A stretch of 8,591 nt of DNA from Caulobacteraceae bacterium. Its GTDB lineage: Bacteria > Pseudomonadota > Alphaproteobacteria > Caulobacterales > Caulobacteraceae. Shown piece by piece: positions 1 to 5,958 of this stretch. The translations under genes and the position numbers were made by a program. The DNA is taken from contig JADZBR010000268.1 in the NCBI GenBank assembly GCA_020852035.1, forward strand, positions 1 through 8,591, written 5' to 3'. Each line of letters starts with the position of its first letter. The stretch's first letter is position 1. The notes beneath the pieces were generated by a model. It worked only from the letters and a program-made list of their open reading frames with translations. It was not told where the DNA came from and searched no databases.

Positions 1-1168
1 CCAGGAGCTGAAGCTCGACCGCGGCGTCGACGTGCTGATCGCCACGCCCGGGCGCCTGCTCGACCCTTTCGAACGTGGCAAGCTCGTGATGACCGGGGTG
101 CAGATCCGGGTGGTAGACGAGGCCGACCGGATGCTCGACATGGGCTTCATCCCGGACATCGAGCGCATCTTCAAGCTCACCCCGCCGCTGAAGCAGACGC
201 TGTTCTTCTCGGCCACCATGCCGCCGGAAATCACCCGGCTCACCAAGCAGTTCCTGAAGGACCCCGAGCGGATCGAGGCGGCCCGCCCCGCCACCACCGC
301 CGAGACCATCACCCAGTACCTCGCCCGCCTGCCCGCCTCGAACCCCGAGACCAAGCGCGACGCCCTGCGCGCCCTGATCGCGCGCTGCGAGGTGAAGAAC
401 GGCATCGTCTTCTGCAATCGCAAGTCGGAAGTCGACATTGTCGCCAAGTCGCTGAAGAAGCACGGCTTCGACGCCGCCCCGATCCACGGCGACCTCGACC
501 AGTCCACCCGCATGCGGACGCTGGACAACTTCCGCAAGGGCGAACTGAAGCTGCTGGTCGCCTCCGACGTCGCCGCGCGGGGGCTCGACATTCCCGACGT
601 CAGCCACGTCTTCAACTACGACGTCCCGCACCATGCCGACGACTATGTGCACCGCATCGGCCGCACCGGCCGCGCCGGGCGCTCGGGCGAAGCCTACATG
701 CTGGTGACGCCCGCCGACGCCAAGTCGCTCGACAAGGTGCTGAAGCTGATCGGCAAGGCGCCGGAAGAGGTCAGCCTCGACATCGAAGCCCGCGCCGCCC
801 GCGCGCCCCGCGAAGGCGGACGCGACCGGGACCGCGGCGCCCGCGGACGCCGCGACGGCCGCGAGCGTCCCCGCGCCGATCACGGCGAACGCGCGCCGAT
901 GGAGCCGCTGAAGGTCGCCGTGGAGCCCGCGCAAGCCATGCAGGCGCCGGCCGAAGCCTCCGAACTGCCCCGGCCGCAAGAAACCGATGAGCGGCCGCGC
1001 CGGCGCGAACGGCTGGAACGCCCGCGCGAATCTGCGCCCGCCCGGCCGGATTCCGGCGGCGAGCCGCCGCGCCGCCGTGAGCGGCAACCGGAGCGCGAAG
1101 AAGGTCGTGTTATCGGCTTTGGGTCTGAAACGCCGGCGTTTTTGATGCGCGCGGCTCCAAAAAACTAG
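1..1168 (+). CDS. rhlE: DEAD-box RNA helicase, RhlE-type (5' end cut off by window)
   Basis: ATP-dependent RNA helicase that remodels RNA duplexes, for example in ribosome assembly or RNA decay. The reading frame is already open at base 2, so the N-terminal Q motif and Walker A lie outside the window. Counting from the GTG codon at 32, which is internal and not the start, I see ATPGR (motif Ib, residues 4-8), DEAD (29-32), SAT (60-62), the helicase C core with VFCNR (126-130), ASDVAARGLD (177-186) and HRIGRTGR (207-214). From about residue 254 a 125-residue tail is rich in Arg, Glu, Pro and Gly, with two imperfect PRRRER blocks, and ends in a GFGSETPAFLMR motif that I recall from alphaproteobacterial relatives. 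The tail probably binds RNA or a partner. RhlE versus the degradosome helicase RhlB cannot be settled here; the symbol is family-level. Confidence 0.9.
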   Translation, partial: QELKLDRGVDVLIATPGRLLDPFERGKLVMTGVQIRVVDEADRMLDMGFIPDIERIFKLTPPLKQTLFFSATMPPEITRLTKQFLKDPERIEAARPATTAETITQYLARLPASNPETKRDALRALIARCEVKNGIVFCNRKSEVDIVAKSLKKHGFDAAPIHGDLDQSTRMRTLDNFRKGELKLLVASDVAARGLDIPDVSHVFNYDVPHHADDYVHRIGRTGRAGRSGEAYMLVTPADAKSLDKVLKLIGKAPEEVSLDIEARAARAPREGGRDRDRGARGRRDGRERPRADHGERAPMEPLKVAVEPAQAMQAPAEASELPRPQETDERPRRRERLERPRESAPARPDSGGEPPRRRERQPEREEGRVIGFGSETPAFLMRAAPKN

Positions 1169-1194
1169 CGGTTGCAGCGCCCCGCTTAACCGCT
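1167..1194 (+). terminator. Possible hairpin terminator after the helicase gene
   Basis: Starting at the stop codon, AGCGGTT (1167-1173) pairs with AACCGCT (1188-1194), and inside it AGCG (1176-1179) pairs with CGCT (1183-1186) around a three-base loop. The stem is therefore 7+4 bp with a small bulge. Only a short T run (1197-1199) follows, so intrinsic termination is uncertain. Confidence 0.4.
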
Positions 1195-1197
1195 CGT

Positions 1198-1229
1198 TTG
1201 ACTCTGCGGCCTAGCGTCGCGGCCTTATC
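1198..1229 (+). promoter_or_regulatory. Weak candidate promoter for the GGDEF gene
   Basis: TTGACTC (1198-1204) resembles the Caulobacter housekeeping -35 TTGACGS, and GCCTTATC (1222-1229) matches 5 of 7 defined positions of the -10 GCTANAWC. The 17-base gap is longer than the 10-14 bases usual for that consensus, so the call is tentative. It lies between the putative terminator and the ribosome binding site of the GGDEF gene. Confidence 0.25.
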
Positions 1230-1264
1230 CGTACGGGGGTGGGACCTCGGCGGAAGGGGGCCAG

Positions 1265-2320
1265 ATGTCGGGCGAGGTTGAACAAAGTCTGCGCACGCCG
1301 GGCGCCTATGGCCTGGCGCACAAGGCGGTTGAACTGATGGAGCGCCATCAGGTCTGGCCGACGGCGCTGAACTACGAACTCTTCATCAATGTCGTGGCCC
1401 ATCCGGCCAGCGCCCTGGCGCGCGAGGTCACGCGCATCCTGGAGATGGGCGAAGCGTTCACCGACCAGGTCGCCGAAGAACTGGCCGCGGCGCACCTGCC
1501 GAAACTGCGCCTGAACGAGCAGATCCGCGACGCCGGCGACGCCCTCTCCAAGGAACTGGCGACCGTCAGCGAGGCGATCGCCACCGCCCAGAAATCCAGC
1601 GCCGCCTACGGCAAGACCCTGGCCGGCGCAGACCGGAAGCTCGACAAGGACCTCGACCCGGGTGCGCTCAAGGCGATGGTCGCCGACCTGTCGGCCGCGA
1701 CCGAGCGGGTGCAGGCCGAAAACAAGACCCTGGAAATCCAGCTCTCCGAGTCCACCGCCGAACTCGGCCGCCTGCGAGAGCACCTGGAGCAGGTGCGCCG
1801 CGACGCCACCACCGACGGACTCACCAATCTGGCCAACCGCAAGGCGTTCGACGAGGAGTTCGCCCGCGCCTGCGCCGAAGCCGAGGAGAACGGCGAGAGC
1901 CTGACCCTGGCTCTGATCGACATCGACCACTTCAAGAACTTCAACGACACCTGGGGTCATCAGACCGGCGACCAGGTGATCCGCTATGTGGCCAGCGTCA
2001 TTGGCCGCCTGGGCGCCCCGCCCCGGCTGGCGGCGCGGCATGGCGGCGAGGAGTTCGCGATCATCTTCCCCGGCGAGGTCGGCGCGCCGGTGACCGCCGC
2101 CCTGGAAGAGATCCGCATGGAGGTCGGCTCGCGCATGCTGAAGCGCCGCTCGACCAACGAAGATCTCGGGGCGGTCACCGTGTCGGCGGGCATCGCCGAG
2201 CGGCGGCCCGGCGAGAGCATGCACTCGGTGATGGAGCGGGCCGACTCGGCGCTCTACGCTTCCAAGCGCACGGGCCGCAACCGCGTGACCGTGGCCGACG
2301 ACAAGTCCCGCGCCGCCTGA
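1265..2320 (+). CDS. Soluble GGDEF diguanylate cyclase with coiled coil (DgcB-like)
   Basis: Probably makes cyclic di-GMP from two GTP in the cytoplasm; the 351-residue protein has no membrane segment. Residues about 14-85 match the N-terminal region of many alphaproteobacterial GGDEF proteins (AVELMERHQVWPTALNYELF). A heptad-like coiled coil runs over about 135-180 and should promote the dimerisation the enzyme needs. The GGDEF domain starts at D184 in TTDGLTNLANR, has the metal/GTP segment DIDHFKNFND (219-228), the active-site signature GGEEF (260-264) and the closing ADSALYASKRTGRNR (326-340). The canonical RxxD inhibitory site would be residues 251-254, which read APPR, so that site is absent. 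ATG at 1265 follows AAGGGGG (1254-1260). From memory Caulobacter dgcB lies in a comparable neighbourhood; orthology is inferred. Confidence 0.92.
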   Translation: MSGEVEQSLRTPGAYGLAHKAVELMERHQVWPTALNYELFINVVAHPASALAREVTRILEMGEAFTDQVAEELAAAHLPKLRLNEQIRDAGDALSKELATVSEAIATAQKSSAAYGKTLAGADRKLDKDLDPGALKAMVADLSAATERVQAENKTLEIQLSESTAELGRLREHLEQVRRDATTDGLTNLANRKAFDEEFARACAEAEENGESLTLALIDIDHFKNFNDTWGHQTGDQVIRYVASVIGRLGAPPRLAARHGGEEFAIIFPGEVGAPVTAALEEIRMEVGSRMLKRRSTNEDLGAVTVSAGIAERRPGESMHSVMERADSALYASKRTGRNRVTVADDKSRAA

Positions 2321-2336
2321 CGCGAAAACCGCTGGC

Positions 2337-2361
2337 GTGACGCTGCGTCCCCCGCCTTAGC
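2337..2361 (+). promoter_or_regulatory. Weak candidate promoter for the crotonase gene
   Basis: GTGACGC (2337-2343) is one base from TTGACGS, and after 10 bases GCCTTAGC (2354-2361) matches 4 of 7 defined positions of GCTANAWC. The site lies in the 64-base gap after the GGDEF stop codon. Its presence would let the crotonase gene be expressed separately, but the match is poor. Confidence 0.2.
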
Positions 2362-2384
2362 TGGCGAACAAGGGAGGACGCCAA

Positions 2385-3185
2385 ATGGCCTACAGCAAGA
2401 TCCGCGTCGAGCGCGACGGCGCCATCGCCACCATCACCCTGGCAGATCCGGCGACGCTGAACGCGGCCGGCGTCGACATGGCCCAGGAACTGACCCAGGC
2501 GTTCGGCGAGGTCGCCGAAGGCGGCGCGCGGGCGGTGATCCTGACCGGCGAAGGCCGCGGCTTCTGCTCGGGCGCCAACCTGACCGCCGGCGGCGGGCCT
2601 GGCCAGCGCGAGGCGCCCAGCCCGGACGGTCCGGACGCCGGTTCGGCGCTGGAGACCGTCTACAACCCCTTCGTGACCATGCTGCGCGACTACAAGCTGC
2701 CGATCGTGACGGCGGTGAACGGGGCGGCGGCCGGCGTCGGCTGCTCGCTGGCGCTGATGGGCGACATCATCGTGGCGGGCGAGAGCGCCTATTTCCTGCA
2801 AGCCTTTCGGCGGATCGGCCTGATCCCGGACGGCGGCTCGACCTACCTGCTGCCGCGCATGATCGGCCGCGCGCGGGCGATGGAAATGACCCTGATGGGC
2901 GACAAGGTGCCGGCGGCGACGGCGCTGGACTGGGGCCTCGTCAACCGCTGCGTGCCCGACGACCAACTGATGGCGACGGCCCGCGATTTCGCCGACAAGC
3001 TGGCTTCGGGACCGGCCTCGGTGACGATGATCCGCCAGATCATGTGGCGCTCGCTGGACGCCCACTGGGCCGACCAGCTCTGGGATGAGCGCACCATTCA
3101 GCGTGACGCCTCGCGCACCCGCGACTTCGGCGAGGGCGTCCGCGCCTTCATCGAGAAGCGCCCGGCGCAGTTCCAGGGACGCTGA
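2385..3185 (+). CDS. Enoyl-CoA hydratase/isomerase family protein, PaaG-like
   Basis: Crotonase-fold enzyme of 266 residues acting on an acyl-CoA thioester, the usual length. The CoA and oxyanion-hole segments are GRGFCSGANL (57-66) and NGAAAGVGCSLAL (112-124). The two glutamates used by true enoyl-CoA hydratases (E144 and E164 of the rat enzyme) align with S121 and F141 and are missing. The segment AFRRIGLIPDGGSTYLLPR (140-158), with D149, resembles PaaG and related isomerases, where this aspartate is the likely base. An isomerase or ring-CoA isomerase role is thus more likely than hydration. The C-terminus (FGEGVRAFIEKRPAQFQGR) is typical and complete. ATG at 2385 has a strong AGGGAGG at 2371-2377. 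No other fatty-acid or phenylacetate gene is next to it, so the substrate is unknown. Confidence 0.92.
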   Translation: MAYSKIRVERDGAIATITLADPATLNAAGVDMAQELTQAFGEVAEGGARAVILTGEGRGFCSGANLTAGGGPGQREAPSPDGPDAGSALETVYNPFVTMLRDYKLPIVTAVNGAAAGVGCSLALMGDIIVAGESAYFLQAFRRIGLIPDGGSTYLLPRMIGRARAMEMTLMGDKVPAATALDWGLVNRCVPDDQLMATARDFADKLASGPASVTMIRQIMWRSLDAHWADQLWDERTIQRDASRTRDFGEGVRAFIEKRPAQFQGR

Positions 3186-3187
3186 TC

Positions 3188-3225
3188 ACCCTCCCCCTCG
3201 TGGGGAGGGTGGGCCGCGAAGCGGC
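3188..3225 (+). repeat. Intergenic palindromic repeat, possible terminator of the crotonase gene
   Basis: Three bases after the crotonase stop, ACCCTCCCC (3188-3196) pairs perfectly with GGGGAGGGT (3202-3210) around a 5-base loop. A second hairpin follows at once: GCCGC (3213-3217), GAA, GCGGC (3221-3225). This double-hairpin pattern, with the TCGGATGGGG-like tail after it, is one I recall as frequent between genes in alphaproteobacteria. It has no T run but could stall transcription or protect the mRNA 3' end. Confidence 0.6.
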
Positions 3226-3279
3226 TCGGATGGGGTCTTGCTGAAGCGCCGCGATAGCCGAGACGTCGCCCCCCACCCG

Positions 3280-3420
3280 CGTCATCCTGGGCCTTGTGCC
3301 CAGGACCCCTCTATCGGCGCTTCCCACGCCGGCCTTGCGAGCCGCCGACCGGCGGTGTCCAGGACTCCGGACGATAGAGAAGCTGCGACAGGGATCCTGG
3401 GCACAAGGCCCAGGATGACG
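3280..3420. repeat. 141-bp composite inverted repeat between convergent genes
   Basis: The outer arms are 31 bases each (3280-3310 and 3390-3420) and pair with one mismatch. Each arm is itself a hairpin: TCCTGGGC and GCCCAGGA with a 5-base loop, at 3285-3305 and 3395-3415. An inner pair, CTCTATCG (3309-3316) with CGATAGAG (3372-3379), extends the symmetry, leaving an asymmetric 10-base segment in the right half. The whole non-coding gap 3186-3462 consists mostly of this and the preceding palindrome; I see no gene in it. It lies 3' of both the crotonase gene and the suf operon, so it could end transcription from both sides. It resembles REP- or MITE-like dispersed elements, but copy number cannot be seen here. 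Confidence 0.8.
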
Positions 3421-3462
3421 GTGTTTTAGGGATGGGTCCGATTCAACTTGAGGGATCAGGCC

Positions 3463-3861
3463 CTAGCCGGCCTTCTTCGCCGCTTTGGACGCATCCTTCT
3501 CGGCCTTGCGTGCAAGGTTCTCGGCGAGACGTTCGCGCACGATCTGGCGCACCAGCACCTCGGGGATCGGGTGGTCCGGCGTGAACTGGATGGTGCCGGG
3601 GAGCGTCTTGAAGTCCTTCAGCGCCTCGGCGTGCCGAGCCACCGTGGTGTTGTTCATCGGATAGAACGAAAGGTGGTTCTTCGCCGCGCCAAGCGAGATG
3701 AACCAGCCGTGCAGCATGTAGGTCGGCTGCTGATAGCTGATCTTCTCTTCGGCCTGAGGCGCCTCCTCGCGGATAATCGCCCTCAGCCGTTCGATGGCTT
3801 GGCGCCGTTCAGGCGACTGGCTCTCCAGAAACGCTTCGACCGTGGCGATCCGTTCGGCCAT
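3463..3861 (-). CDS. DUF1801 protein, frataxin/YdhG-like, last gene of suf operon
   Basis: Small cytoplasmic protein of 132 residues in the DUF1801 family, whose Bacillus member YdhG (Fra) is a frataxin-like iron chaperone supplying the SUF machinery. Family hallmarks are PERRQAIERLRAIIREEAPQ (17-36), EEKISYQQPTYMLHG (38-52), AAKNHLSFYPM (59-69) and LPGTIQF..DHPIP (87-100). The first helix and its end carry several acidic residues (E9, E13, E18, E24, E32, E33, and E38, E39), a loose parallel to the acidic ridge of frataxins. The C-terminal 17 residues form a Lys/Ala-rich tail. ATG at 3861 shares its A with the sufA stop codon (TGATG) and no good ribosome site precedes it, which suggests translational coupling. 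The iron-donor role for SUF is inferred from family plus position; many DUF1801 proteins are uncharacterised. Confidence 0.85.
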   Translation of the reverse strand: MAERIATVEAFLESQSPERRQAIERLRAIIREEAPQAEEKISYQQPTYMLHGWFISLGAAKNHLSFYPMNNTTVARHAEALKDFKTLPGTIQFTPDHPIPEVLVRQIVRERLAENLARKAEKDASKAAKKAG

Positions 3862-4241
3862 CAGGCCGCGGTCTGGGGCACGATGGTGACGCTCTCGCCG
3901 CAGCCGCAGGCGTCGGTCTCGTTGGGATTGTGGAAGACGAACTTCGAGGCCAGGCGCGTCACCTCGTAGTCGATTTCCGAGCCGATCAGGAACAGCACCG
4001 CCTTGGGCTCGATGAGGATGGTGACGCCCTTGTCCTCCACCACCTCGTCCAGCGGGTCGGCGGCTTCAGCGTATTCGAGAACGTATTCCTGGCCCGCGCA
4101 GCCGCCGTTCTTCACCCCCACGCGCAGGCCGGCATAGGGCTTCTCGGCGGCGGCCATGATCTCCTTCACGCGCGCGGCGGCGGCGTCGCTGAGCGTGACG
4201 ACCTTGGGGCGCGGGCGGCGGGTGCGGACAGCGGTTTCCAT
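3861..4241 (-). CDS. sufA: A-type Fe-S carrier SufA (HesB/IscA family)
   Basis: A-type carrier that receives clusters from the SufBCD scaffold and passes them to apoproteins. At 126 residues it is slightly longer than usual owing to a basic N-terminal extension of about 12 residues (RTRRPRPK). The three cluster-binding cysteines are present: C48 in NGGCAGQEY, and C112 and C114 in the C-terminal ACGCGES motif. The stretch ADPLDEVVEDKGVTILIEPK (61-80) is typical of alphaproteobacterial SufA. The ATG at 4241 comes four bases after the sufT stop, with no clear ribosome site, and its own stop overlaps the next gene by one base. ErpA or IscA are family alternatives, but the operon supports SufA. 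Confidence 0.93.
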   Translation of the reverse strand: METAVRTRRPRPKVVTLSDAAAARVKEIMAAAEKPYAGLRVGVKNGGCAGQEYVLEYAEAADPLDEVVEDKGVTILIEPKAVLFLIGSEIDYEVTRLASKFVFHNPNETDACGCGESVTIVPQTAA

Positions 4242-4245
4242 CGGA

Positions 4246-4605
4246 TCAGAACATGTTCAGTTGCAGCTTGGCCTCGTCGGACATCCGCGAGGGGTCCCAC
4301 GGCGGGTCGAACACCAGCTCGACCTTGCAGGATTTCACTTCCGGGATTTCGTTCACGGCCGTCTCCACCCAGCCCGGCATGTCGCCGGCCACCGGGCAGC
4401 CCGGGGCGGTCAGGGTCATGTCGATGACCACGTCGCGGTCGTCGGAGACATCGACCTTGTAGATCAGGCCGAGCTCGTAGATGTCGACCGGGATCTCGGG
4501 GTCGAACACCGTCTTGAGCTGTTCGATCAGCTTGTCGGTCAGCGTATCCAGCTCCTGCTGCGACAGGGCCGAAGGCGTCTCGGAAATCGGGGCGGCGTCA
4601 TCCAT
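4246..4605 (-). CDS. sufT: SufT, DUF59/MIP18-type Fe-S maturation protein
   Basis: Accessory protein of the SUF pathway that helps mature Fe-S proteins, related to the DUF59 proteins PaaD and eukaryotic CIA2/MIP18. At 119 residues it shows DPEIPVDIYELGLIY (35-49), TLTAPGCPVAGDMP (64-77) with the conserved C70, and the C-terminal signature VFDPPWDPSRMSDEAKLQL (98-116), which marks the SUF-linked subgroup rather than PaaD. C93 is a second cysteine. The first 18 residues are a poorly conserved leader. ATG at 4605 shares its A with the sufS stop (TAATG), so translation is probably coupled. The precise biochemical step is not known for the family. Confidence 0.92.
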   Translation of the reverse strand: MDDAAPISETPSALSQQELDTLTDKLIEQLKTVFDPEIPVDIYELGLIYKVDVSDDRDVVIDMTLTAPGCPVAGDMPGWVETAVNEIPEVKSCKVELVFDPPWDPSRMSDEAKLQLNMF

Positions 4606-5819
4606 TACGCAAAGAAAGCCTGTGTCTTGACGAGGGCCTCGACGAAGCGGTCGGCCTCGTCCTCGGTGTTATATAGGGCGAAGGAAGCGCGCGCGCTCGA
4701 GGTGACGCCATAGCGCGCCATCAGGGGCTCGGCGCAGTGCGTGCCGGCCCGCACCGCCACGCCGTAGCGATCGAGGATCTGCGCCACGTCGTGCGCATGG
4801 GCGCCCTCGACGGTGAAGGAGAGGATCGCCCCCTTCCCCGGCGCCTCGCCCAGCACGCGCAGCCAGTTGGCGCCGTTCAGCTTGTCCCGCACGCGGGCGT
4901 AGAGCCCGGCCTCGTGGGCGGCGATCGCCTCGCGGTCCTGCCCGGCCAGCCAGTCGATGGCCGCGCCCAGGCCGATCGCCTCGATGATCGGCGGCGTGCC
5001 GGCCTCGAAGCGGTGCGGCGGGTCGGCGTAGGTGATCACCTCCTCGGAGACCGTCCCGATCATCTCGCCGCCGCCCTGGTAGGGCCGCAAGCCCGCCAGC
5101 CGCCCGGCCTTGCCGTAGAGCGCGCCGATGCCGGTGGGGCCGTAGAGCTTGTGGCCGGAGAAGACGTAGAAATCGACGTCCAGCGCCTTCACGTCCACCG
5201 GCTGGTGGACGATGGCCTGACAGCCGTCGAGCAGGACGAGGGCGCCGGCCTCACGCGCGATCCGCACGATCTCGGCGGCCGGGTTGATGGTGCCGAGCAC
5301 GTTGGACATGTGGCTGATGGCGACCACGCGCGTGCGCGCGCCGATCAGGCTCTTCAGGTGGTCGAGGTCCAACCGCCCGTCGTCGGTGACCTTGGCGAAG
5401 CGCAGCACCGCCCCCTGCCGCTCGCGCAGGAAGTGCCAGGGCACGATGTTGGCGTGGTGCTCCATCTGCGAGAGCACGATCTCGTCACCCGGCTGGATGT
5501 CGGCCGCCAGGCCCGCGGCGACCAGGTTGACCGCCTCGGTGCCGCCCTTGGTGAAGACGATCTCCTCGGGTGCGGCGCCCACGAACCGCGCAACGCTCGA
5601 CCGCGCGGCCTCGTAGGCGTCGGTGGTCTCGTTGGCGAGGGTGTGCAGGCCGCGGTGGACGTTGGCGTAGGAGCCCTCCATCACCCGCGCCATCGCCTCG
5701 ATCACCGCGCGCGGCTTCTGCGCCGAGGCGGCGTTGTCCAGATAGACCAGCGGATGGCCGTTCACCTGCCGTCGCAGGATCGGGAACTCGGCGCGGATGG
5801 CGGCGGGGTCGAAGGTCAT
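4605..5819 (-). CDS. sufS: Cysteine desulfurase SufS (group II)
   Basis: PLP enzyme that releases sulfur from L-cysteine as a persulfide for cluster assembly, giving alanine. It is full length at 404 residues. Visible sites are H121 in SQMEHHANIVPW, D198 and Q201 around the PLP ring, the Schiff-base lysine K224 in SGHKLYGPTGIG, and the persulfide-carrying C362 in RAGTHCAEPLM. The short loop around this cysteine is the group II (SufS/CsdA) type, which normally needs SufE or SufU; neither gene is in the window. C200, between D198 and Q201, sits where I recall alanine or serine being usual. ATG at 5819 follows the 139-base non-coding gap after sufD, with only a distant AGGG about 12 bases upstream. 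Confidence 0.95.
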   Translation of the reverse strand: MTFDPAAIRAEFPILRRQVNGHPLVYLDNAASAQKPRAVIEAMARVMEGSYANVHRGLHTLANETTDAYEAARSSVARFVGAAPEEIVFTKGGTEAVNLVAAGLAADIQPGDEIVLSQMEHHANIVPWHFLRERQGAVLRFAKVTDDGRLDLDHLKSLIGARTRVVAISHMSNVLGTINPAAEIVRIAREAGALVLLDGCQAIVHQPVDVKALDVDFYVFSGHKLYGPTGIGALYGKAGRLAGLRPYQGGGEMIGTVSEEVITYADPPHRFEAGTPPIIEAIGLGAAIDWLAGQDREAIAAHEAGLYARVRDKLNGANWLRVLGEAPGKGAILSFTVEGAHAHDVAQILDRYGVAVRAGTHCAEPLMARYGVTSSARASFALYNTEDEADRFVEALVKTQAFFA

Positions 5820-5840
5820 GGGCGGCTATGCCCTGCGTGG

Positions 5841-5937
5841 TTCGAGACACGGCCCTTCGACAAGCTCAGGACCGCCCTCACCATGACTAGGTTTTTGCTG
5901 AGATCGTCATCCTGAGGAGCGCGAAACGCGTCTCGAA
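5841..5937. repeat. Palindromic repeat in the sufD-sufS gap
   Basis: The 139-base gap (5820-5958) holds nested inverted segments: TTCGAGAC (5841-5848) with GTCTCGAA (5930-5937), TCAGGA (5866-5871) with TCCTGA (5910-5915), and ATGAC (5883-5887) with GTCAT (5906-5910; it shares base 5910 with the previous pair, so both cannot pair fully). A tight CGCG-AAA-CGCG hairpin lies at 5920-5930. The motifs CTTCGACAAGCTCAGG and GTCATCCTGAGGAGCGCGAA look like dispersed intergenic repeats I recall from alphaproteobacteria. It was probably inserted into, or retained in, the operon and may affect mRNA processing between sufD and sufS. No gene or clear promoter is seen in it. Confidence 0.65.
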
Positions 5938-5958
5938 GGACGCAATGGCGACCCACCA

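Noticed and set aside
1211..2224. 337-codon frame on the - strand opposite the GGDEF gene
   Set aside because: No motif or good ribosome site and biased composition, while the + strand frame carries a complete GGDEF domain with a strong ribosome site.
2175..3065. 296-codon frame on the - strand opposite the crotonase gene
   Set aside because: Arg/His-rich shadow translation with no fold signature; the + strand gene is well supported.
3280..3420. Possible CRISPR or attachment-site structure
   Set aside because: There are only two copies, in inverted rather than direct orientation, with no spacer series and no integrase or Cas gene in the window.
3085..3429. 114-codon + strand frame covering the crotonase 3' end and the intergenic palindromes
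   Set aside because: Most of it translates inverted repeats; it starts inside the crotonase gene and has no family resemblance.
4737..5915. Long open frame of 392 codons on the + strand opposite sufS
   Set aside because: It mirrors sufS codons in high-GC DNA, has low-complexity His/Val/Gly/Arg composition and no recognisable motif; sufS on the other strand has all catalytic residues.
5820..5958. Remnant of a decayed gene between sufD and sufS
   Set aside because: No frame shows a recognisable protein; the content is explained by palindromic repeat segments.
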